This document shows, piece by piece, positions 1 through 5,314 of a stretch of DNA of 7,002 nucleotides. Both the position numbers and the translations under genes were made by a program. The DNA is from Methanobacterium sp. (lineage in GTDB: Archaea; Methanobacteriota; Methanobacteria; Methanobacteriales; Methanobacteriaceae), in NCBI GenBank assembly GCA_003164415.1, contig PLTK01000032.1:1-7002 (forward strand), in the 5' to 3' direction. The notes beneath the pieces are model-generated. The model saw only the letters and a list, made by a program, of their open reading frames with translations. It was not told where the DNA came from and made no database searches. The stretch's first letter is position 1; each line of letters begins with the position of its first letter.

Positions 1-81
1 GTAGGTGTGTTAAAACACATCCTTGACGAAGAAAAGAGGCATCGAAAAGAATTTAAAATGAGGTTGGAAGGTTTGGATTAA
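1..81 (+). CDS. C-terminal end of a probable ferritin-like / rubrerythrin-like protein (partial)
   Basis: An open frame enters from the left edge and ends at TAA 79-81, giving the last 26 residues of a protein. The tail reads ...KHILDEEKRHRKEFKMRL..., an amphipathic charged helix with an E-x-x-H motif (EKRH). That pattern is typical of the last metal-ligand helix of ferritin-like di-iron proteins such as rubrerythrins, where Glu and His bind iron and the helix ends near the C-terminus. Only this helix is visible, so the family is an inference from one motif; any helical protein with a similar tail would look alike. An AT-rich hairpin followed by a T-run lies 65 bases downstream and could end its transcript. 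The gene points toward the HIT gene on the other strand, so the two are convergent. Confidence 0.45.
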   Translation, partial: VGVLKHILDEEKRHRKEFKMRLEGLD

Positions 82-146
82 AAAGATTATACACACTAAT
101 TTAATAACTTAGATCTGTCCATGTCCTTAAATTCTATAAAATAATT

Positions 147-180
147 GATAAATATTAATTAATAATATTTATCATCTTTT
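147..180 (+). terminator. AT-rich hairpin with T-run between convergent genes
   Basis: A perfect 10-base inverted repeat (GATAAATATT at 147-156, AATATTTATC at 164-173) has a 7-base loop and is followed by a T-run at 176-180. It lies downstream of the ferritin-like gene end on the plus strand. It also overlaps the last codons of the convergent HIT gene, whose stop complement is 172-174. A stem this AT-rich is weak as RNA. The T-run is what archaeal termination mainly needs, so termination is plausible, but a protein-binding palindrome is an alternative. Confidence 0.4.
153..164. repeat. 12-base palindrome TATTAATTAATA (copy 1 of 3)
   Basis: This copy is embedded in the loop region of the hairpin at 147-173, between convergent genes rather than in a promoter. 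That argues against a simple promoter role for the element. Confidence 0.3.
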
Positions 181-636
181 TCTGGGTAAATTTGTTTTAA
201 TGACTTCCATGATCTTGCTTCTAATTTTATTGGGTAGCTCCCTAAATGGTCTGGGTTTCATGGTTCCAAAGTATGGATCTTCAAATGTGAGACCATCAAA
301 TTTTACTTCATGGTTGTATCTTGGGATGAAGTGCCAGTGGACATGGGGGTTTGGTGGTTTTTCAAGGTAAGATGCATTCATTAATGAACCCCAATTGTAC
401 ATTGTAACACCAAAACTTTGTTTAACTGAAAATTCAAGCTTGCCAACAAGATCGCCAAATTCTGTCCATTCTTCACTAGTAAGACTGGATAGATCTTCTG
501 CTGGTCTGTTAAGTGCAACAACACATGTCCCGATGTTGCTTTGTTGAGGTGCAAGAAAAACAATCCAGTGTTTGGTATTAAATATATAATCTCCAAAGTT
601 GTACTTCTCAAGTTTTTTACAGTAATCACATTCCAA
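172..636 (-). CDS. HIT (histidine triad) family hydrolase
   Basis: HIT proteins are nucleotide-binding hydrolases or transferases acting on the alpha-phosphate of nucleotide substrates such as dinucleoside polyphosphates or AMP conjugates. The defining H-x-H-x-H-x-x motif is at residues 98-104 (HVHWHFI), preceded by PNP and followed by PRY; the middle histidine (His100) is the expected nucleophile. An N-terminal C-x-x-C (Cys3, Cys6) is common in HIT enzymes. The C-terminal tail contains FEDPYFG and KPRPF and resembles a subgroup of HIT proteins about 150-160 residues long. I chose TTG at 634-636, giving 154 residues starting M-E-C-D-Y-C. An AGGTGGG ribosome site sits 6 bases upstream, and the M-x-C-x-x-C start matches the family. 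The frame is also open from another TTG at 658-660, eight codons further up, but that one lacks a well-placed ribosome site. The gene is monocistronic and divergent from the acidic-protein gene. Its exact substrate cannot be told. Confidence 0.88.
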   Translation of the reverse strand: MECDYCKKLEKYNFGDYIFNTKHWIVFLAPQQSNIGTCVVALNRPAEDLSSLTSEEWTEFGDLVGKLEFSVKQSFGVTMYNWGSLMNASYLEKPPNPHVHWHFIPRYNHEVKFDGLTFEDPYFGTMKPRPFRELPNKIRSKIMEVIKTNLPRKR

Positions 637-752
637 ATGTATCCCACCTATTAAATTCAAATAAATTTATACATTATTATCCTTTAACGTAGGAGTACAT
701 ATATTAATAATCATTTTCAATTTAGCTATTCGGATCAATATTTGCATCTACA

Positions 753-764
753 TATTAATTAATA
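753..764. repeat. 12-base palindrome TATTAATTAATA (copy 2 of 3)
   Basis: A perfect palindrome ends 19 bases before the ATG of the acidic-protein gene. Identical copies lie at 153-164 and 5689-5700, and a 10-base match at 4542-4551. It may be part of a promoter or a protein-binding site; an AT-rich coincidence is the alternative. Confidence 0.35.
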
Positions 765-783
765 AAATTAGAGAGAAAATACA

Positions 784-1152
784 ATGGATTCAAAAAAAGA
801 AAAATTAGAGGAACTAGAAGAACAGCTTGTATTATTATACAGGTTTGTAGCACAAAATAACTCGTTTAAAAAATTTTACTACGAAGGTGTTGATGTCAAA
901 CCATCCTTTAAAGATGAAACCGGTATATTAAACGAACTTATCTCGAACAATGATTCTGAGGAAATTCTTAAATCGTGTATTATGGAAATTGAAGAATCTA
1001 AGGAAGATCATATGGATGAAACAAAGGATAAACCACAGTTTCATGAAGTTCTTGATTCGTACGATACAGAGGTTCTCTATAACAAATATGGCATGAGTGG
1101 TGTTGAAGATGTTGATAAACTTGATATTAAAAAGTTAATAGGCTCACTTTAA
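784..1152 (+). CDS. Acidic hypothetical protein, 122 residues
   Basis: I do not recognise this protein. It is strongly acidic: about 30 Asp/Glu against 16 Lys/Arg. The first 25 residues (KKEKLEELEEQLVLLYRF) look like an amphipathic or coiled-coil helix. The middle has a Glu/Asp/Lys-rich stretch around residues 65-85 (MEIEESKEDHMDETKDK), likely flexible. The C-terminal part (FHEVLDSYDTEVLYNKYGM and on to LDIKKLIGSL) looks folded. There is no signal peptide, membrane segment or cysteine cluster; the only cysteine is Cys65. The ATG at 784 is the first in the frame and is preceded by a weak purine-rich GAGAG. The codons read as a real gene, and no overlapping frame competes. It is divergent from the HIT gene and convergent with the cyclo-ligase-like gene. 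Its composition would suit a small cytosolic adaptor or regulatory protein, but that is speculation. Confidence 0.7.
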   Translation: MDSKKEKLEELEEQLVLLYRFVAQNNSFKKFYYEGVDVKPSFKDETGILNELISNNDSEEILKSCIMEIEESKEDHMDETKDKPQFHEVLDSYDTEVLYNKYGMSGVEDVDKLDIKKLIGSL

Positions 1153-1209
1153 TCAATTTATTCAGAGTAAATTTAATATAAGACAATGTAATTGATTAAT
1201 GTTTATGAA

Positions 1210-1809
1210 TTATACTTTTAAAATCCGTTCTGGAGTGACTATTATATTTATCTTCTCATCATGGGATTCTAATGGTATCCTTTCAATAATTTGAATCTCA
1301 TGTACCGTTGTAACTATTGGTGTGTTTGAATTAATCAATTTATTATTCTTTAAATATGATATCTCCATATCACCATAACCACCACCTTTACCTAATCTTC
1401 CACCATACTTATCAACAGCAACAGAACCCTCAACAACCATATCAATATTTGGGATTGAAATTAATTTGTAACCGTGTTTAAAAGCCCCCTCAATGGTTGA
1501 GGCTTCCTCTTCATTACCAACTGTGCTTGAAGATTCAAGCATGATATATCCGTTTAAAAGTTTTGGAGATGCCATGATCAGATCCTTACCATCATAAAAT
1601 GCGTTTGTTCTAACGGTCTGTTGAGCTGTATCAGGACTTACAAATATGGTGTTGCAATCCTTCCATTCGGTGGTGTTTCTTAAAATGTCAGAAGCATTAA
1701 TTGAGCCTTTAAAGTTGGGTATTCTACCATAACTATACGATACAGATATACTACTTTTTTCCATCATTTCCCATATCATAGTTCTGATACATTGCTTGGT
1801 ACTGTCCAA
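1210..1809 (-). CDS. 5-formyltetrahydrofolate cyclo-ligase-like protein (COG0212, MTHFSD-type)
   Basis: The family's founding enzyme converts 5-formyl-tetrahydrofolate to 5,10-methenyl-tetrahydrofolate using ATP. The signature is clear at residues 128-147: GSVAVDKYGGRLGKGGGYGD, matching the family pattern G-x-x-x-D-x-x-G-x-R-x-G-x-G-x-G-Y-x-D for phosphate and substrate binding. Further C-terminal family blocks are VTTVHEIQ (167-173) and HDEKINIIVTPERI (183-197). These resemble the methenyltetrahydrofolate-synthase-domain (MTHFSD) branch more than the bacterial YgfA enzyme. At 199 residues it is a normal single-domain length. The start is TTG at 1807-1809 with an AGGGGGAT ribosome site 7 bases upstream, and nothing better lies further up. 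Methanogens use tetrahydromethanopterin as the main C1 carrier, so the true substrate may be another pterin or not known; I would not assign the folate reaction as fact. The gene is divergent from HMG-CoA synthase across a 340-base gap. Confidence 0.85.
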   Translation of the reverse strand: MDSTKQCIRTMIWEMMEKSSISVSYSYGRIPNFKGSINASDILRNTTEWKDCNTIFVSPDTAQQTVRTNAFYDGKDLIMASPKLLNGYIMLESSSTVGNEEEASTIEGAFKHGYKLISIPNIDMVVEGSVAVDKYGGRLGKGGGYGDMEISYLKNNKLINSNTPIVTTVHEIQIIERIPLESHDEKINIIVTPERILKV

Positions 1810-1844
1810 TTAGGATCCCCCTTTTAAATTAAATATTTTTAGTA

Positions 1845-1857
1845 TTAATATTAGTTT
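1845..1857. repeat. 13-base direct repeat TTAATATTAGTTT, copy 1
   Basis: Identical to 2068-2080. Both copies are followed by AATGA, here after one extra C. This copy lies 36-48 bases upstream of the TTG start of the cyclo-ligase-like gene, within its expected promoter zone. It may be a shared regulatory site or chance in AT-rich DNA. Confidence 0.4.
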
Positions 1858-2042
1858 CAATGATTAAAATAATAACAATTTAGAATTAATAATCATTAAC
1901 AAAGATTAAATTACCCTCCTAGGTTTATTTAAGGTTTTAAAGGATTATTTAGTTAGTATTACCATAACAAAGTTTATAAGCTTGTAGAACAATTACTTAT
2001 TACCATATTTTTTTTAAATGTGAAGAATCGATAATAGAATAT

Positions 2043-2064
2043 AAGCATTTATATACTATATAAT
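2043..2064 (+). promoter_or_regulatory. Candidate TATA promoter of HMG-CoA synthase
   Basis: TTTATATA at 2048-2055 is preceded by a purine-rich AATAAG stretch that could serve as a BRE. A second TATATAAT-like stretch lies at 2057-2064. With usual archaeal spacing of about 25 bases, transcription would start near 2075-2090, giving a leader of roughly 60-75 bases. The start would then fall on or just ahead of the ATG of the possible upstream ORF at 2082. This is inferred from sequence only. Confidence 0.5.
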
Positions 2065-2067
2065 AAG

Positions 2068-2080
2068 TTAATATTAGTTT
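2068..2080. repeat. 13-base direct repeat TTAATATTAGTTT, copy 2
   Basis: Identical to 1845-1857. It sits just downstream of the candidate HMG-CoA synthase TATA box, over the predicted transcription start. A protein bound here would be placed to block initiation. Confidence 0.4.
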
Positions 2081-2081
2081 A

Positions 2082-2150
2082 ATGAGAATTATAGGTACAA
2101 CTATAAAAAAATTAGATTATCATAAAGATTACGACGGTTGTGATATATAA
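2082..2150 (+). other. Possible 22-codon upstream ORF overlapping the HMG-CoA synthase start
   Basis: ATG at 2082-2084 opens a frame of 22 codons (starts MRIIGTTIKK, ends DYDGCDI) whose TAA at 2148-2150 shares its last A with the ATG of HMG-CoA synthase, a TAATG overlap typical of translational coupling. By TATA spacing the ATG lies close to the expected transcription start, so it would be read as a leaderless or near-leaderless message. No ribosome site precedes it. The HMG-CoA synthase ribosome site (GGTTGTGAT, ending 5 bases before its ATG) lies inside this frame. It could be a leader peptide, or simply a chance frame. Confidence 0.3.
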
Positions 2151-3199
2151 TGGCAGGAATAGTAGGATATGGAGTTCATGTACCTTCATATAGGATAAAA
2201 GTCGAGGAAATAGCAAAAGTTTGGGGCGATGACGCCAAGGCAATATCAAGAGGACTGGTTATGCAGGAAAAATCTGTACCAGGTCCAGACGAAGACACGG
2301 CAACAATTTCAGTTGAAGCTGCAAGAAATGCCCTTAAACGAGCTATGATTGATCCTCAGAAAATAGGAGCAGTATATGTGGGTTCAGAATCACACCCATA
2401 TGCAGTCAAACCAACAGCAACAATAGTTGCAGAGGCTGTGGAAGCAGCCCCAGAAATGACAGCAGCTGACCTTGAGTTTGCTTGTAAAGCAGGAACAGCA
2501 GCCATGCAAATATGCATGGGATTAGTTGACTCTGGACAAATTGAATATGGTCTGGCTATAGGATCCGATACAGCACAGGGTGCTCCTGGAGATGCATTAG
2601 AATACACTGCATCAGCAGGTGGAGCAGCATATGTTATAGGAAAACAAAACACGATAGCCGACTTCGAGGGTACCTACAGTTTTACAAGTGATACACCGGA
2701 CTTCTACAGAAGGGAAGGTCAACCCTACCCTAAACATGGTGGAAGATTCACTGGTGAACCAGCATTCTTCAAACATGTGCTATCAGGTGCAAAGGGAATC
2801 TTTGATAAGGTTGGCACAGAAGCATCGGACTATGATCACGTAGTTTTCCATCAGCCAAACGGTAAATTTTATATAAGAGTGGCTAAAAAGCTTGGATTTA
2901 CTGAAGAACAGTACAAAACAGGATTATTAACTCCTATGATAGGTAACACTTATTCTGGTGCAACTCCACTTGGACTTGCTGCAGTACTGGACATTGCAAA
3001 ACCAGGCGACAGAATAATGGCAGTATCATATGGTTCAGGTGCTGGAAGTGATGCATTTAGTATGACAGTAAATGACAGAATAGAAGAAGTACAAGAAAAT
3101 GCTCCTAAAGTGTCCGATATGATCATTAAAAAGAGCTATGTAGATTATGCTGTTTACGCTAAATACAAGGGAAAACTTAGAATGGCTTGGATGCCATAA
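2150..3199 (+). CDS. Hydroxymethylglutaryl-CoA synthase, archaeal type
   Basis: It condenses acetyl-CoA with acetoacetyl-CoA to HMG-CoA, the second step of the mevalonate route to archaeal isoprenoid lipids, in the cytosol. At 349 residues it has the archaeal length, shorter than the eukaryotic enzymes. The catalytic triad is visible: Glu80 (VGSESHPY), Cys112 (LEFACKAGTA, the acyl-carrying nucleophile) and His234 (VVFHQPNGKF). The N-terminus MAGIVGYGVHVPSYRIKVEE and the block PGPDEDTATISVEAARNA are characteristic of methanogen enzymes. The C-terminal SYGSGAGSDAF loop is the thiolase-fold glycine-rich motif. The ATG at 2150 is supported by a GGTTGTGAT ribosome site and by the conserved N-terminus. 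The thiolase gene follows after 117 bases. In methanogens the two enzymes form a complex that passes on acetoacetyl-CoA through a shared CoA-binding site, with a DUF35 protein as bridge; no DUF35 gene is adjacent here. Regulation may involve the upstream ORF and the repeat at 2068. Confidence 0.97.
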   Translation: MAGIVGYGVHVPSYRIKVEEIAKVWGDDAKAISRGLVMQEKSVPGPDEDTATISVEAARNALKRAMIDPQKIGAVYVGSESHPYAVKPTATIVAEAVEAAPEMTAADLEFACKAGTAAMQICMGLVDSGQIEYGLAIGSDTAQGAPGDALEYTASAGGAAYVIGKQNTIADFEGTYSFTSDTPDFYRREGQPYPKHGGRFTGEPAFFKHVLSGAKGIFDKVGTEASDYDHVVFHQPNGKFYIRVAKKLGFTEEQYKTGLLTPMIGNTYSGATPLGLAAVLDIAKPGDRIMAVSYGSGAGSDAFSMTVNDRIEEVQENAPKVSDMIIKKSYVDYAVYAKYKGKLRMAWMP

Positions 3200-3257
3200 G
3201 TTTGAACCTTAAATAACTTTGAATAAATAAAATTAATTTAAATTAATAAATTCAAGG

Positions 3258-3287
3258 ATTCAAAAAGTTTTTATAAACATTTTGAAT
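3258..3287 (+). promoter_or_regulatory. Candidate thiolase promoter: TATA box enclosed by an 8-base inverted repeat
   Basis: A TATA box (TTTTTATAAA, 3268-3277) with an A-rich BRE-like stretch before it lies 40 bases upstream of the thiolase start. Initiation about 25 bases on, near 3297-3300, would leave a leader of roughly 20 bases carrying the GGAGGA ribosome site. Perfect arms ATTCAAAA (3258-3265) and TTTTGAAT (3280-3287) frame the TATA box with a 14-base spacer. A dimeric regulator bound there would occlude the promoter. This suggests that the thiolase can be transcribed separately from HMG-CoA synthase. Confidence 0.5.
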
Positions 3288-3304
3288 TCATTATGAGATT
3301 TTAT

Positions 3305-3310
3305 GGAGGA
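3305..3310 (+). promoter_or_regulatory. Ribosome binding site GGAGGA deciding the thiolase TTG start
   Basis: GGAGGA ends 6 bases before TTG 3317. An in-frame ATG at 3293 lies upstream of this site, lacks its own Shine-Dalgarno sequence and sits at or before the predicted transcription start, so TTG is the better start. Confidence 0.8.
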
Positions 3311-3316
3311 ATTCAT

Positions 3317-4468
3317 TTGAGAGATGTTGCAATTATAGGAGTCTCACAGACCAAATTCGGAGAGCTCTGGGACGTATCCTTCAGAGATATGATCACAGAA
3401 GCCGGAATGAAGGCAATTGGTGATGCAAACATCGAGGGAGACGAACTTGATGCCATGTACGTAGGAAATATGTCCGCGGGTCTTTTCGTTGAACAGGAAC
3501 ATATCGCATCTTTAATAGCTGACCATGCAGGTTTAACACCTATACCTTGTGCAAGGATCGAAGCAGCCTGTGCATCAGGAGGATTAGCTTTAAGAAACGG
3601 TGTAATGGCAGTAGCATCTGGCTACCATGACATTGTTATCTCAGCGGGTGTAGAAAAAATGACAGATGTTGTTGACCCAACACCAGCAATAGCAACCGCT
3701 TCAGACCAGGAATGGGAAGCACAACAGGGAGTTACATTTCCTGCACTCTATGCTATGATGGCAAGGAGACATATGTATGAATACGGTACCACAAGGGAAC
3801 AGCTTGCAATGATGTCGGTTGTAAACCACAAACACGGTGCGAAAAATCCATTAGCACAATACCCACGTGAGATCACAGTTGATCAGGTATTAAACTCAGG
3901 AATAGTAGCAGATCCATTGAGATTATTAGATTGTTCGCCTGTTTCAGATGGAGCAGCAGCAGTTATTTTATGTCCCGCTGAAGATGCTAAAAAATACACA
4001 GACACGCCTATATATGTTAAAGCATCTGCACAGGCATCAGGTACAATAGCATTACACGACAGGCATGATATAACTACCATTGATTCAACTGTACATGCAG
4101 CTAAAAAAGCTTATGAAATGGCTGGCATGACACCTAAAGATATAGGTGGTGTAGAGGTACACGACTGTTTCAGTATAAATGGTATACTAGCAATTGAAGA
4201 TCTTGGCTTTGTTAAGAAAGGACAGGGCGGTCCAGCTATTGAAGACGGATTAACTGAACTCGATGGTAGAATACCTGTAAATCCATCTGGCGGTCTTAAA
4301 GCAAGAGGTCACCCATTAGGTGCAACAGGAATTGCTCAGGCAGCTGAAATAGTATGGCAACTCCGTGGAGATGCAGGTAAAAGACAGATCGAAGGTATTG
4401 AAGTTGGTATGACCCATAACATTGGTGGTACCGGCGGAACAGCAGCAGTTCATATACTGTCCCGTTGA
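3317..4468 (+). CDS. Acetyl-CoA C-acetyltransferase (thiolase, SCP-x-like archaeal type)
   Basis: It condenses two acetyl-CoA to acetoacetyl-CoA, the first step of the mevalonate pathway, supplying HMG-CoA synthase. The protein is 383 residues from TTG 3317 (MRDVAIIGVSQTKFGEL), the usual N-terminus of methanogen homologues; an in-frame ATG at 3293 would add eight unlikely residues. The nucleophile is Cys85 (RIEAACASGGLAL). Other family residues are His282 (EVHDCFSI) and His332 (GLKARGHPLGATG). The C-terminal HNIGGTGGTA motif (367-375) replaces the C-x-G motif of classical bacterial thiolases, as in the SCP-x/nonspecific-lipid-transfer group; members are often mislabelled as lipid-transfer proteins. 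The gene follows HMG-CoA synthase by 117 bases, probably with its own promoter, and ends before a hairpin terminator. In Methanothermococcus the equivalent enzyme works in a thiolase/HMG-CoA synthase/DUF35 complex. The DUF35 gene is not downstream; a TetR regulator is there instead. Confidence 0.95.
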   Translation: MRDVAIIGVSQTKFGELWDVSFRDMITEAGMKAIGDANIEGDELDAMYVGNMSAGLFVEQEHIASLIADHAGLTPIPCARIEAACASGGLALRNGVMAVASGYHDIVISAGVEKMTDVVDPTPAIATASDQEWEAQQGVTFPALYAMMARRHMYEYGTTREQLAMMSVVNHKHGAKNPLAQYPREITVDQVLNSGIVADPLRLLDCSPVSDGAAAVILCPAEDAKKYTDTPIYVKASAQASGTIALHDRHDITTIDSTVHAAKKAYEMAGMTPKDIGGVEVHDCFSINGILAIEDLGFVKKGQGGPAIEDGLTELDGRIPVNPSGGLKARGHPLGATGIAQAAEIVWQLRGDAGKRQIEGIEVGMTHNIGGTGGTAAVHILSR

Positions 4469-4507
4469 TCAAACTCTAAAACTTTAAAATAAATCAATAA
4501 CAACTCT

Positions 4508-4543
4508 TAGGTCTTAAAAGACCTATACTTACTATTTTTTTTA
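4508..4543 (+). terminator. Hairpin plus T-run terminator after the thiolase gene
   Basis: The palindrome AGGTCTTAAAAGACCT (4509-4524), extendable by one pair to 4508-4525, is followed within a few bases by a T8 run around 4535-4542. It lies 40 bases past the thiolase stop and should end the HMG-CoA synthase/thiolase transcript, separating it from tetR. The same sequence contains TAGGTC half-sites that recur in front of tetR, so a second role in protein binding is possible. Confidence 0.6.
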
Positions 4544-4599
4544 TTAATTAACCACTATTTATCCCACACTTATTAATTCCAATAATTTACCCAATATTG

Positions 4600-4627
4600 T
4601 ATAAATGACTATAGGTCATTATAATGA
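4600..4627 (+). promoter_or_regulatory. tetR promoter with overlapping inverted repeats (candidate operator)
   Basis: A TATA-like TATAAAT (4600-4606) overlaps the inverted repeat AATGAC-N5-GTCATT (4604-4620). That repeat in turn overlaps a perfect 12-base palindrome, TCATTATAATGA (4616-4627). Position at and just past the TATA box, directly ahead of a TetR gene, is the classic layout for autorepression. Further TAGGTC half-sites at 4612-4617 and 4648-4653, plus AAGTCAAG at 4671-4678, may extend the operator. The assignment is inferred from symmetry and position. Confidence 0.5.
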
Positions 4628-4701
4628 ACATAGTTTATTTTATTAACTAGGTCAAGTTTAAATAATTATCAAGTCAAGTTATTTTCATGGGTGAATAGGG
4701 G

Positions 4702-5313
4702 ATGCCAAAGGTAGTATCAGAATATAAAGATCTTGCTAAAAAAAGAATAATTGATGCAGCCTATAAAATATTCTATAGAAAGGGTTATCTTAGTTCCACA
4801 ATGAATGATGTGGCGAAAGAGGTTGGTGTAAGCAAAGGATCCCTGTATTCATACTTTAAAAGTAAAGAAGAACTTCTCCAAACAACCAGTCAATTATCAG
4901 TAGATTCATTTAACGATTACTTCTACTCTGAAAATTCTTTAGAACCACTCGAAGAGATTTACAATGATATGTTAAAATCTATTGGTTCTCTTCATCTGGA
5001 TTTTCAAATTACTGCATTATCCTACCAGAACAAAGAGATACAAAGGGCTAACAGAAATAGTTATAAAAAAAAATTAGACACATTAAAATTTTTTGTTGAA
5101 AATCAACAGAAAAAAGGGAATATCCGTGGAGATGTGCCAGCCGGAAATATTGCCCAACTCTTAATCGGAGTATACACAGATATTGCAATGCAGTTAATTA
5201 TTGGAATTGATAAAACTCAGATACATGAATCTTGGAAAAATTCATTATCTACTATACTTGAGGAAAATCATAATGATCAACAAAAAACATTGAATAGCTA
5301 TTTTTCAAATTAA
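4702..5313 (+). CDS. TetR/AcrR-family transcriptional regulator
   Basis: A dimeric one-component repressor whose DNA binding is normally released by a small ligand. The 203-residue length is typical. The N-terminal TetR domain is clear: helix 1 around residues 10-28 (AKKRIIDAAYKIFYRKGY), then the helix-turn-helix at about 33-52 (TMNDVAKEVGVSKGSLYSYF), followed by the family's KSKEELL. The C-terminal ligand and dimerisation domain is helical and not diagnostic; a hydrophobic helix (QLLIGVYTDIAMQLIIGI) near residues 152-170 probably forms the dimer face. ATG 4702 has a GGTGA ribosome site 7 bases upstream. The gene lies downstream of the thiolase, separated by a terminator, and ends one base before the rhodanese stop on the other strand. 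The inverted repeats in its promoter suggest autoregulation. A role in controlling the mevalonate genes is possible from proximity only; the ligand is unknown. Confidence 0.92.
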   Translation: MPKVVSEYKDLAKKRIIDAAYKIFYRKGYLSSTMNDVAKEVGVSKGSLYSYFKSKEELLQTTSQLSVDSFNDYFYSENSLEPLEEIYNDMLKSIGSLHLDFQITALSYQNKEIQRANRNSYKKKLDTLKFFVENQQKKGNIRGDVPAGNIAQLLIGVYTDIAMQLIIGIDKTQIHESWKNSLSTILEENHNDQQKTLNSYFSN

Positions 5314-5314
5314 T

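Larger units (their letters stand above)
1810..2149. other. Divergent intergenic region, very AT-rich, between the cyclo-ligase-like gene and HMG-CoA synthase
   Basis: This 340-base stretch has no long open frame on either strand. It holds the leader and ribosome site of the minus-strand cyclo-ligase-like gene (GGGGG at 1817-1821), TATA-like sequences (TTTATAAG near 1973-1980, TTTATATA at 2048-2055), and a T8 run near 2007-2014. A 13-base direct repeat (1845-1857 and 2068-2080) lies one copy near each gene. A possible 22-codon upstream ORF ends on the HMG-CoA synthase start. I saw no convincing structured RNA or riboswitch, but I could not fold it. Confidence 0.6.

Noticed and set aside
381..647. 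88-codon minus-strand frame inside the HIT gene
   Set aside because: It lies in another frame of the HIT gene, whose family motifs are unmistakable; its own residues match no family.
2356..2652. 98-codon minus-strand frame rich in Ala, Pro and Cys
   Set aside because: Antisense shadow of HMG-CoA synthase, which is complete with its catalytic triad.
3293..3316. ATG start of the thiolase eight codons earlier
   Set aside because: No ribosome site before it, it coincides with the predicted transcription start, and GGAGGA clearly serves TTG 3317; the MRDVAIIG start is the familiar one.
3883..4080. 65-codon minus-strand frame
   Set aside because: Antisense shadow of the thiolase coding sequence.
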